Part shown: positions 1 to 8,455 of the stretch, piece after piece
How positions within the stretch are numbered: position 1 is the stretch's first letter
Layout of the letters: the number at the start of each line of letters is the position of its first letter
NCBI GenBank assembly: GCA_963989245.1
Contig: OZ022351.1
Coordinates: 12,542,843 to 12,606,842, forward strand
DNA from: Nansenia antarctica
Lineage: Eukaryota > Chordata > Actinopteri > Argentiniformes > Microstomatidae
Direction: 5' to 3'
DNA: 64,000 nt
The notes under the pieces: generated by a model
What the model was told of the DNA's origin: nothing
What the model saw: only the letters and a program-made list of their open reading frames with translations
Database searches by the model: none
Translations under genes and position numbers: made by a program

Positions 1-305
1 TTGATGTTAACTCATATTCATTCAACCATGGCAACGGAAATTCTTGTTTAGCTTGTGTAGTCCAGGACAGACGACCATTTAAATGATTTATTTCCAGGAT
101 AAGTTGGCCAGTCCCTTCGATACCATGACAACAAAAAACATTTGGGGCAATCAACCAACCACAGAAATGGTCACTTGTCAGGTTTGCAACGCAGCTGTAG
201 GTTATCTTAATCTGAATTACTCGTCAAATTACTTTTACTTGTTTACTTGTCAAATTAACCTCTGGTTTGGCTGACCTTCAGCAGAATTGTGGCCTTTTCT
301 CAATT
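1..305. other. No feature seen
   Basis: AT-rich sequence with only short chance ORFs. I see no coding signature or repeat boundary before the first family A MITE. Confidence 0.5.
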
Positions 306-533
306 CGTGACGTTAGAATTATATGGTTCTATCTCCATTTTTGGTCAAAATTTAGTTTTTTACATAATCTGATCCATTAGGTGTTTATTAACGCCTGTGT
401 GGTGTTATGTTTAAAATGTTGACATTTTTTAGTTAGTAATTAAAACAAAACATAATGGAATGTAAAAACTTTGATGCTCAATATCTCTGAACTACCCTAA
501 ACGGAGATAGAACCTTATAATTCTAAGTTCACA
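306..533 (+). mobile_element. Family A MITE, copy 1
   Basis: Begins with CGTGACGTTAGAATTATA and ends with the imperfect inverse. It is flanked by AATT at 302-305 and 534-537, a 4-bp target duplication. The inside matches the other nine family A copies, including the motif GGTGTTTATTAACGCCTGTG. The element is about 228 bp with no coding capacity. It lacks the stretch with an internal TIR-like motif that longer copies carry. Confidence 0.85.
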
Positions 534-1010
534 AATTGTTAGTAACATGATTCCTCCCATCCTCTCCTCCATCCTCTCCTCCATCCTCCCCTTTGCGTCC
601 TACTGAAAACACCACAGGGAAACAAAGTGAGGAATTGAGGAGAGGAAACGGAAAAAGGACAGGAGGGTGGGAGGAGACAAGCTTGGGGGAAATGAGATGC
701 TCTTCACGCACCTGTTGAAATGACCAACAACATGCAGCATGTACTATCCACTGCACTGACATACCGCATTATCTATAATGACCATCATTTACTAATGATG
801 TGTGATTAGGCTCCTATATGACAGATGATACAATAGTCCAGCTGATATGAAAGCCTGATCTTATATAGGGATTCCACAAAATATATAATTAACTCTGCTT
901 AATATTTACAAGTATTGAAGTATTGAGCTGCCAATGTCAAATATGTTGTCCAGTAAATGTATTTCCAATGAGCCTATTCAAGTGAAATCTGCACCAGACT
1001 TTGGTATTAA
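534..1010. other. CT/GA-rich low-complexity then unremarkable DNA
   Basis: Positions 550-700 are skewed for pyrimidines and then purines (repeated CCTCTCCTCCAT units). The rest is AT-rich with no feature I can support. Confidence 0.5.
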
Positions 1011-1014
1011 CTCA

Positions 1015-1300
1015 AACAATCCAGACAAAAAATCTAAACATTAAAGTCCATATGTAAATAAAGTTGTGTGTAATAAAGTGGAATGAAACAGGAAAAAAGT
1101 ATTGAAAACACTAACTGAAATTAATTCAATACTTAGTGGAGAAGCCTTTGTTTGTACTGACAGCTTCAAGGCGCTTTCTGCATGAAGTAACTAATCGCCA
1201 GCAGTATTCAGGTGTGATTTTGGCCCATTCCTCTACACAGATTGTCTTTAAATCTTGAAGACAAAATGTTGTGTTCAATACTTATTTCCCCCACTGTACA
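1015..1300 (-). mobile_element. Internally deleted Tc1/mariner-like element
   Basis: On the minus strand, 1258-1126 reads like a Tc1-type transposase C-terminus: the stretch EEWAKITPEYCWRLV, then a KRLEAV motif, and a stop after STKY. The plus-strand right end, CAATACTTATTTCCCCCACT, is a typical Tc1-like terminal repeat. It sits directly next to the C-terminal codons, so most of the transposase, including the DNA-binding and first catalytic parts, has been deleted. The opposite terminal repeat near 1020-1110 is degenerate. The element cannot be autonomous. Confidence 0.7.
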
Positions 1301-1386
1301 TTCCATGAGCGGTTCATCACATAAGCAAAAGGGACATGATCATCTACAGTAGCACAAATTATATTCCTCTACTGAATTGAAGGAAC

Positions 1387-1745
1387 ACATTTATTTACAT
1401 TTAAAAAATTTGGCTTTTAGCAAACACCTTTATCCAAAGCAACTTATAACAAATACATTTGTCTAAGTAAGTGAATCATCTATCCATCAGTCATCATAAG
1501 AAAAATAAATCTATGCTTGGACCAGGGGGGCCATTGGTAGTCACAATGCTAGAAGAAGGAGGAATGACTTCCTGGACAGTGAAAAGCTGTGACCGAGTAG
1601 TACGACTACTGCATCTACATAGAGGCGGTGGTGCCAGGCGGCCAGCTGAGGTGGAAGAGTGTTGTGATCGGGCAGGGGTTTGGAGGCTGGCCATTGCTTG
1701 CAAGTAGGGAGGGGCTGTTCCCTTTGCTTTGGTATAGAGGGAGAA
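1387..1745 (-). mobile_element. L2-like LINE 3' fragment (tail plus RT C-terminus)
   Basis: The minus strand encodes GTAPPYLQAM, TPARS and GRLAPPPLCR, the C-terminal signature of fish L2-type reverse transcriptases. A 3' end resembling TTGCTTTGGATAAAGGTGTT follows. The same tail appears in the L2 copy ending near 25100, so the orientation is secure. The fragment is heavily 5'-truncated and stops abruptly at a plus-strand L2 piece near 1745. Confidence 0.75.
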
Positions 1746-2735
1746 CCCTCTCTGATCTCGGCATCTCAGGCTCTGCACTCTCCTGGTTTGCATCCTACCT
1801 GGCTGATCGCTGCACTCTCCTGGTTTGCATCCTACCTGGCTGATCGCCGCACTCTCCTGGTTTGCATCCTACCTGGCTGGTCACTCTTACCAGGTGACAT
1901 GGATAGGATCGCTTTCCTCTCCACGAGCCCTCACCATTGGGGTCACCCAGGGCTCTGTCCTAGGGGCCTTAATGTTCTCGCTCTACACCAAATCTCTCGA
2001 CAATTTCCTCACATGGTTTCTCCTAACACTGCTATGCAGATGACACACAACTATGTCTCTCTTTCCCCTCCCCTGTCTCATAGGTGGCAAGATGTAGCTC
2101 TGTGTGTCTTGCAGACATCTCTGCTTGGATGTCAGCCCACCACCTCAAGCTCAACCATAACAAGACTGAGCTACTCTTCCTCCCTGGGAAAGCCTGCCCT
2201 CTCGAAGACTTCACCATCACAGTAGAGAGCTCTACAGTGACCTCCCTGACAGCCAAGAACCTTGGGGTGATCCATGACAACCACTTATCCTGTGCGGTGA
2301 ACAGCACGCTCCTGCAGATTCTTCCACTACAACATCAGAAGGATACGTCCATTCCTCACCAGAGAAGCGGCACAACTCTTAGTCCAGTCACTTGTATCTC
2401 CTGTCTTGACTGCTGTAACACATTCCTGGCCAGGCTCCTTATCTCCGCCACCAGACCTCTGCAGCTCACCCAGAATTATCCAAGACCCTGGTGCTTCCAA
2501 ACACCAGCCCGTTCCCACTCCACTCTTCCGACTGGCACCACCGCCTCTATGTGGATGCAGAAGTCGCACTACTCGGTCACAACTCTTCACTGGCCTGGCA
2601 CCCTACTGGTGGAACAGGCTTCCCACTGCTGTCACTCACTTTCTTCCAATGTAGACTGAAGACCTATGTCTCCAGGCTGCACCTTAACTGTCCTTCCTGA
2701 GACATCTACATCCCCTCTAACCCCCTGTACAATTT
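1745..2735 (+). pseudogene. L2-like LINE RT fragment, frameshifted
   Basis: Plus-strand frames together cover the RT middle and C-terminal region: LGISGSALSWFASYLADR, then GSVLGALMFSLYTKS, a degraded YADD-region, then HHLKLNHNKTELLFLPGK and WWNRLPTAVTHFLP. The frame changes several times, so it is dead. Three tandem 37-bp copies at 1774-1884 sit within the LADR region and break the frame. It lies head-to-head with the minus-strand L2 fragment at 1387-1745, which overlaps it in C-terminal content, so these are two insertions rather than one folded copy. Confidence 0.75.
1774..1884. repeat. 37-bp tandem triplication inside L2 fragment
   Basis: Three adjacent units start at 1774, 1811 and 1848, each beginning with (T/C)GCACTCTCCTGGTTTGCAT. 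The first two are identical over 37 bp; the third differs at a few positions. The length is not a multiple of three, so the expansion shifts the reading frame. Confidence 0.9.
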
Positions 2736-2799
2736 TCTCTACTGTTAATTATTTTTAATTTATTTATACTATAGTATAGTTCTAGCATTACCACTGCCT

Positions 2800-3420
2800 G
2801 GTACCACAGTGGTGAGGGTTTGCGGAGAGGACAGCGATCCTCTCCACGTCACCTGGTCAGAGTGATCAGCCAGGTAGAATGCAAACCAGGATAGTCCAGA
2901 GCCAGAGATGCTCAGTTCTGAGAGGAGGGAGAGATGGAGAGGGCGGTTTACTGTGCCGAATGCAGCAGCAGACAGGTCCAGAAGAATGAGAACAGATGAG
3001 AGAGAAGAAGTTTGAGCAGAGTGGAGAGTCTCTGTGACAGCAACGAGGGCAGTCTCAGCAGTGCCCCGCCTTAAAGCGGATTGGTGAGGGTCATGGAGGT
3101 GGTTCTGAAGGAGATAGTGAGACAGTTGGTTAGCGACAGCACGTTCAATGGTTTTAGATAAGAAGGAGAGAAGGGATACCGGTCTGTAGATATGGACAGC
3201 AGACAGGTCAAGAGTTGGTTTCTTGAAAAGAGGCTTGGTTTTGGCTGTCTGGGATAGATCGTGTGGATAGAGAGGAATTGATTATGGTGGTAAGGAACAG
3301 AAGGAGGTCTTTGGAAATGGATTAGAGAAAGGGGGAGCGAATAGGATCGAGGGGGGCAGTTGGTTGCTCGCTTGGATGTGACCACTTTTAGAATATCATC
3401 AATGGAGAGGGTCAGAAAGG
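2800..3420 (-). pseudogene. Older L2-like LINE, RT N-terminal and middle part
   Basis: Minus-strand reading from 3420 down gives LSIDDILKVVTSKRATNCP (start of the fish L2 RT), then IERAVANQLSHYLL, then LILLDLSAAAFGTVN and SGLSWFAFYLADHSDQV. An extra alanine codon in the DLSAAF motif and several stops show decay. It continues upstream at 3700-3793 and again at 6364-6600, interrupted by three later insertions. Its downstream end lies near 2800. Confidence 0.75.
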
Positions 3421-3699
3421 GTCACTTGTATCTCCTGTCTTGACTACTGTAATGCAGTAGTCGTTTCTGTGTTTCTCCAGTGTCTAAATATAAAAAAATA
3501 AAAAAATAAAAAAAAACCTAGGTTTAGAAGAAGGTGATAGAAGAAGGTTTTTCCTTCTATCAATGGCCCCGGGCCTGCGCTGGATTACTCTTCCTGCTAC
3601 GACTGGTGGATTGATGATTCACTTGCTTAGTATTCAAATGTATTGATTGTAAGTCGCTTTGGAATAAGGCGTCTGCTAAATGCCAAAAATGGAAATGTA
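3421..3699 (+). mobile_element. L2-like 3' tail fragment inserted in older L2
   Basis: Begins GTCACTTGTATCTCCTGTCT, matching the L2 copy at 2388, then jumps to a 3' tail with GTAAGTCGCTTTGGAATAAG and GTCTGCTAAATGCC. It lies in plus orientation inside the minus-strand L2. A possible 5-bp duplication, GAAAG, flanks it at about 3416 and 3697. It is 5'-truncated, internally deleted and non-coding. Confidence 0.6.
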
Positions 3700-3793
3700 A
3701 AATGGAAAGAGCTGATATCCAGAGACAGGAGTGTAGCGGAGTTGGTTTGGGAGGAGTGGTAGCAGTATTGGCAAGAGGTAGAGAGAAGAGCTG
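3700..3793 (-). mobile_element. Older L2-like LINE, linker segment
   Basis: Minus-strand bases join in frame and order between the L2 part at 2800-3420 and the part at 6364-6600. They encode GSSSLYLLPILLP, part of the linker between endonuclease and RT. The segment ends at CCAATAT (3794-3800), the target duplication of the SINE that follows. Confidence 0.65.
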
Positions 3794-3841
3794 CCAATAT
3801 GAGGCGGCTGTGGCACAGGAGGTAGAGTCGCCGTCTAATGA

Positions 3842-6100
3842 ATGAATGAATGAATGAATGAATGAATGGTCTTTATTGTCATTGATATAGTACAGGTACC
3901 AAACAACGAAATTTGGGAGGGGGGGGCTCCCCTGGTGCTAGGAAAGAAAAAAAGAAAAAAAGAAAAAAACAAGAAGGGAAAGGAGCTGGTTTACATAAAT
4001 AAAGGCTATGTACACTATCCACTATACTATACTGTACAAATAAAACACTGTGCTGTACTCTATGCTATGCTATACCTATTCTAACATTTCCTATTCTCTG
4101 CAACCTTATGTACCCTAGGGTTGTCATATTGCACATAGTGTTATTGCACATTCATTTAAAGTGTCGCAGTTTGCAGGCTTGAAATGTACACATTTGTGCC
4201 TCAGCACTACACCTGATTTTCATCCCAGCAGCTGCCATCAATCCGTCCAGACTGTCCAGGGCCCAGAACCTAGGTCTTTGCTGTGTTCAGGGCCTGGATG
4301 GCCCTGCGGTAGAAGCTGAGCTTCAGTCTGTTTGTCCTTGCGAACATGGTCCTGTACCGCCTGTTCGAGGGCAGCCGAGCAAAGTGTTCGTACCCAGGGT
4401 GGGATGGGTCTCTGGAGATCTTGGAGGCCTTCCTGAGGCAGCGTGTGTTGTACAGCTCTTCCAGAAAGGGGAGTGGGGCGCCGGTGATCTTCTGGGCCGT
4501 TCTCACGACTCTCTGTAGCGCATTCCTCTCTGCGGCTGTGCAGCTGGAGAACCAGTTGCAAATGCAGTAGGTGAGGATGCTCTCCACTGCGCAGCGGTAG
4601 AAGGCCACCAGCATCTCCTGTCTGATGTGGTCTTTCCTGAGGACTCTCAGGAAGAAGAGCCGATGTTGTGCCTTCTTGATGATGGCTGCTGTGTTGTTCT
4701 TCCAGGACAGGTCATCCTGTATGTGCACCCCCAGGAATCGGAGGGTTGAGACTCTCTCCACGCTCCCTCCGTCGATGAGCAGGGGCTGGACCTCAGATTT
4801 TTTCCTCCTGAAGTCCACAATGATTTCCTGGGTCTTTGACTGGTTCAGCAGCAGGTTGTTAACCTTGCACAGCTTGCTCAGCTGCTCTACCTCATCCCTG
4901 TACGCCGCCTCGTCCCCCCCCCGAGATGCAGCCCACCACGGTGGTGTCGTCTGCAAACTTTACGATGGAGTTGCTGGGGTGGACGGGGGTGAAGTCATAG
5001 GTGTAGAGGTTGTAGAGGATGGGGCTTAGCACGCAGCCCTGGGGGGACCCAGTGCTGAGTCTGAGGGCTGTGGAGGTGTGGGAGCCCACCCGCACCCTCT
5101 GGGGGCGGTCGGACAGGAAGTCCTTGATCCATGCACATATAGAGTGTGATAGTCCCAGGTCTAGTAGTTTGGTCACTAGCCTGTCTGGAAGGATGGTGTT
5201 GAAGGCAGAGCTGAAGTCCACAAAGAGCAGTCTCGCGTAGCTGTTTCCCCTCTCCAGGTGGGATAGAGTGGAGTGGAGAGTCGTCGCGATGGCGTCCTCT
5301 GTGGACCTGTGGGCTCTGTAGGCGAACTGGTATGGATCCAGGTTGGGCGGGAGGCGTGTGACTATGTGGGCCCGGACTAGTTTCTCGAAGCACTTCATGA
5401 TGATTGGTGTGAGTGCCACCGGGCGGTAGTCGTTTAGGCAGCTCACCGTGCTTTTCTTCGGGACTGGGATGATAGTTGAGGTTTTCAGGCAGGGTGGGAT
5501 GGTGGCCTGGGACAGGGACTGGTTGAAGATGTTGGTGAAAACCCCGGCCAGCTGGTCGGCGCAGTCCCTCAGCACCCGTCCCAGGACGCCATCCGGCCCT
5601 GAGGCTTTCCTGGGGTCCACCGCCTTCAGCACGCGTCTCACTTCATGCTCTGTGAGGGTGAGGCTGCTGAGAGCTGGAGAGAGTGGTGTTTGTGTTGTGG
5701 TTACCTCCGTTCGCCCCTCGTCGAACCGGGCGTAGAAGGAGTTCAGCTTTTCCGCCAGCAGGGGGTCGTCCTCTGCGGCTGTGAGCCTGTTGGCTCTGAA
5801 GTTTGTCATGTGCTGAACCCCCTGCCACACCCGCCTGGAGTCGTTGCTCAGGAAGCATTCCTCAATCTTCTCTCTGTGGTCTGCCTTGGCTTCCCGGATG
5901 CCGCGCTTTAGGTTAGCCCTGGTGGTGCTGTACAGCATTGTGCCCTTCCCTGCGACGCCTCCTCGCGTCTTCTCACTAAGCAGCGTCCGGTCCGCCCGGT
6001 GTAAAGTCCTTCCTTCCAAGCCTACCGCGGAGTCCAAGATGGTGTCATTTAGCCAGGTCTCCGTGAGAATAATCACACAGCTGTCCCCCACGTTGTTATG
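3842..6100 (-). mobile_element. Rex1-like LINE inserted in the SINE
   Basis: A minus-strand non-LTR retrotransposon. Its 3' end, on the minus strand, is GACAATAAAGACCATTCATT followed by ATTC repeats at 3842-3868, and its 5' end lies at 6100. TAATGA at 3836-3841 and 6101-6106 is the target duplication and lies in the SINE. The 3' UTR-like part (3870-4269) matches copies at 8156-8290 and 27270-27662. The coding part is described separately. Confidence 0.85.
4270..6091 (-). pseudogene. Rex1-like LINE ORF (endonuclease remnant and RT), frameshifted
   Basis: Two minus-strand frames join into one RT-type protein. Codons from 6091 to about 4920 give an endonuclease remnant (VIILTETWLND), then KASGPDGVLGRVLRDCAD, LNDYRPVALTPIIMKCFEK, LFVDFSSAFNTI, SPQGCVLSPILYNLYTYDF and KFADDTTVVG, the FADD catalytic box. 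The frame then shifts in a run of nine G and resumes at 4956-4270 with EYRDEVEQL-like sequence, LRFLGVHIQDDLSW and SFYRRAIQALNTAKT. The related copy at 26611 has eight G, so one extra base breaks this one. After about 43 residues the endonuclease jumps to the RT-linker (VAGKGTMLYSTTR), implying loss of most of that domain. Confidence 0.8.
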
Positions 6101-6363
6101 TAATGATCACAAGGTTGGCAGATCAGCGGTTCGAGCACCGGCTGGCCACATGTTGAACTGTCCTTGGGCAAGACACTGAACCCCAGAATTGCTCCCAGTG
6201 AGCGGGCCGGCGCCTTGCATCGCAGCTTGCCGCCATTGGTGTGTGAATGGGTGTGTGAATGGGTGAATGAGAGGCCGTTGTAAAGTGCTTTGGAGCAGCT
6301 TTGGAGCAGCAAAAAAGGCGCTATATAAGTGCATTCCATTTACCATTTACCATTTACCAATAT

Positions 6364-6600
6364 CATCAACCTTCTTTTCAAAGTAGGTGGCAAAGTCATC
6401 CGCAGCAATTTCCTTGGGTCAGAGGCAGAGGATTGCATTTTGGAACGGTAGTAATAAGCTTTAGCGGCTGATGCAGATGTAGTTGAGGAGGAGAGAGAGA
6501 TAGGGTTTTAGGTCATCAGAGAGGCCAGTTGTTCTCCATTTCCTCTCAACTGCCTGGAGCCCTATTCTACAAGCTTGCATGGTTTCAGACAGCTGTAAGG
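6364..6600 (-). mobile_element. Older L2-like LINE, upstream segment
   Basis: The minus strand gives KWRTTGLSDDLKPYLSLL, then ADDFATYFEKKVDDIGSSS, the linker found before the RT in fish L2 elements. It flows directly into 3793-3700 once the SINE is removed. In-frame stops show decay. The upstream end is near 6600. Confidence 0.7.
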
Positions 6601-8155
6601 GAATTATTCTAATAGTCTAAATTCAAAATAGATGAAGGTAGCCTGTGTTCTTCAACTGCATAAAAAATGTATCTAATTGTCTTTTGCAAAAGGAGAACAG
6701 TTTACAAGCATATCAGACAAGTGTTGACAGTGAAAGGTCCTGTGTAGAGAGAGAGGAAGCATCATTTTTATACATAGGTATCAGTCACGCCCTTAGGTAA
6801 GGTTCAAACCAATCACAGTGAGGGGACGTCACATTTACAGTGAAGATGAGGAAGAGGGATGAAGGTGATGCGGGTGACTTTGCCCTCCCTTCCCCATGGT
6901 ATCACGAAGGTGGAGAGGGAGGGAACAGGAGTGAACAAAGGCAGAGCTATCACCCTGGTGACATTGTCATGGGTTTCTAGGCGTCATAGACAGGCTAGGG
7001 GAAACAAAAGGAGGTGGTCAAGCCTTTGAAACTATCCAGATGTATCTGTTGTTGAGCAAATGTCAAATCTTGAGCAGAGGAAACCGGTTTTCATTGTCTA
7101 CCAGGCTGGGGTCGTTAATGTTAATCATCTGCCCAGACAATCGGATTGATAGTCACAAAAATAACAATGAATAAAAGGTCTATCAGACAAAGTATTCTGC
7201 TACACAGCCAAGTAGTGCGTGGAGAGGATCGTGCTGGCCTTGAGGTCAGTGGACAGAAGGAGTCGAAGGATGAGGAAAGAATGGAGAGGAGGGTGGAGGA
7301 GGGCGGAGGAGGCTGCATCAGTGGATAGAAGAGAGAAGGATTCAACAGAGGGAGGATAAGAGGAGTAGGGAGGATAAAACAGAGGAAGAGAGAGCGGTGG
7401 GGGAGATGGTACGCAGGTTGCAACGGCAGGATACAGTGTGGGTAGTCTGACTGGGAGGGGCGGATTTTGTTATTATGTAAATAATGTAGAATGTTTTTTT
7501 CGCTATGCGATTTGTTGATCTCGTTTCTTCACAACTCATTTCCATATGATCAAAGATACAGTGTACAGTATCTGTGATTCTGTTGAAGCCTGTGCTACGT
7601 CCTTCAAAACGGTTTAGTAAAGGGGGCACAGGCTTGATACTGTACAGTGTATCATCATCAGAATTCCTGCAAAGTGTTTCCGCATGAAGATACAAGCATG
7701 TATCCTTCAGTGGGGCACCTCCTCCTCAAGAGGTGAGGACAGGGAGGAATACATCTGTTGGTGAATTGATACATTCTTAAATATGGCAACCGCTCATCGG
7801 TTTTCCAGAGGAATTGAGGACAGAGGAATCGAGGAGAGGACAGATTCTGGGACTATTGAGAAAGGGCTTGTGTGAGCCTAAACAACCAAGTCGGTTTTTC
7901 TACCGGCGCACTTTTGTTCATTAGTGTCTGAATTCTCCCATGCACATGACAGTGTTGGCTGTCGCCTGCCAGTCAGAGCAAACAGAGCACATTAGATGGA
8001 ATCACACAAATAGATTGCATTATTGCCCTGGTTGTTGTTCTTTCTCTTTCATAATCCTCAGCATACATACTGTACATACTGTACAATCTAGCATGTGCCA
8101 CGACAGTCAAGTTTATTAGGAACGGGCATTGCAAGTGTGAGGGTATTTCCATTTT
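6601..8155. other. No gene seen
   Basis: Mixed-composition sequence with a purine-rich stretch at 7240-7410. An inverted pair of GATACAGTGTACAGTATC-like words lies at 7555-7573 and 7634-7655. ORFs are short and lack coding character. Confidence 0.5.
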
Positions 8156-8290
8156 GAATGAATGGACTTTATTGTCATTGCTACAGTACAGGTACCAAAC
8201 AACGAAATTTACGAGGGGTAACTTTAAAAAAAAAAAAAAAAAAAAAAAAATCACAAGAAGGGAAGGAGCTGGTTTACATAAATACATATT
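8156..8290 (-). mobile_element. Rex1-like LINE 3' scrap
   Basis: GAATGAATGGACTTTATTGT followed by CAGGTACCAAACAACGAAAT matches the 3' end of the Rex1-like LINE at 3860-3910. After a long A run it resumes with AAGAAGGGAAGGAGCTGGTT, as at 3972. It is a 5'-truncated insertion of about 135 bp in minus orientation. Confidence 0.8.
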
Positions 8291-8304
8291 TTTTTCATAG
8301 TTTA

Positions 8305-8341
8305 CATATTGATCTCTAAATATGTTTTAGAGATCAATATG
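8305..8341. repeat. 16-bp perfect hairpin
   Basis: CATATTGATCTCTAAA (8305-8320), a 5-base loop TATGT, then the exact reverse complement at 8326-8341. No T-run terminator context or coding neighbour explains it. Confidence 0.85.
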
Positions 8342-8455
8342 TTTCCTAATTATGCTTCCTATGTGGTTAACCACACATTTTAAGACAAGGAGTAAAGGGA
8401 GAATATGTCAAGAGACTATCAGCAACGTAATTTCTGAATTGTGTGAAAATGTAAT

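Larger units (their letters stand above)
3794..6363 (+). mobile_element. tRNA-derived SINE, split by a LINE
   Basis: The SINE head (GGCGGCTGTGGCACAGGAGG) starts at 3801 and stops at 3841. The rest resumes at 6101 with TAATGATCACAAGGTTGGCA, including a box B-like GGTTCGAGC, and ends at 6356 in a CATTTAC repeat tail. CCAATAT flanks it at 3794-3800 and 6357-6363. Intact relatives lie near 60874, 19480 and 52462. The head resembles a tRNA with A and B boxes; the tail (GGCGCTATATAAGTGC) resembles L2-type LINE ends. Confidence 0.85.

Noticed and set aside
1387..2735. Single L2 copy rearranged by twin priming
   Set aside because: Both arms contain the same C-terminal region, so two insertions fit better than an inversion of one.
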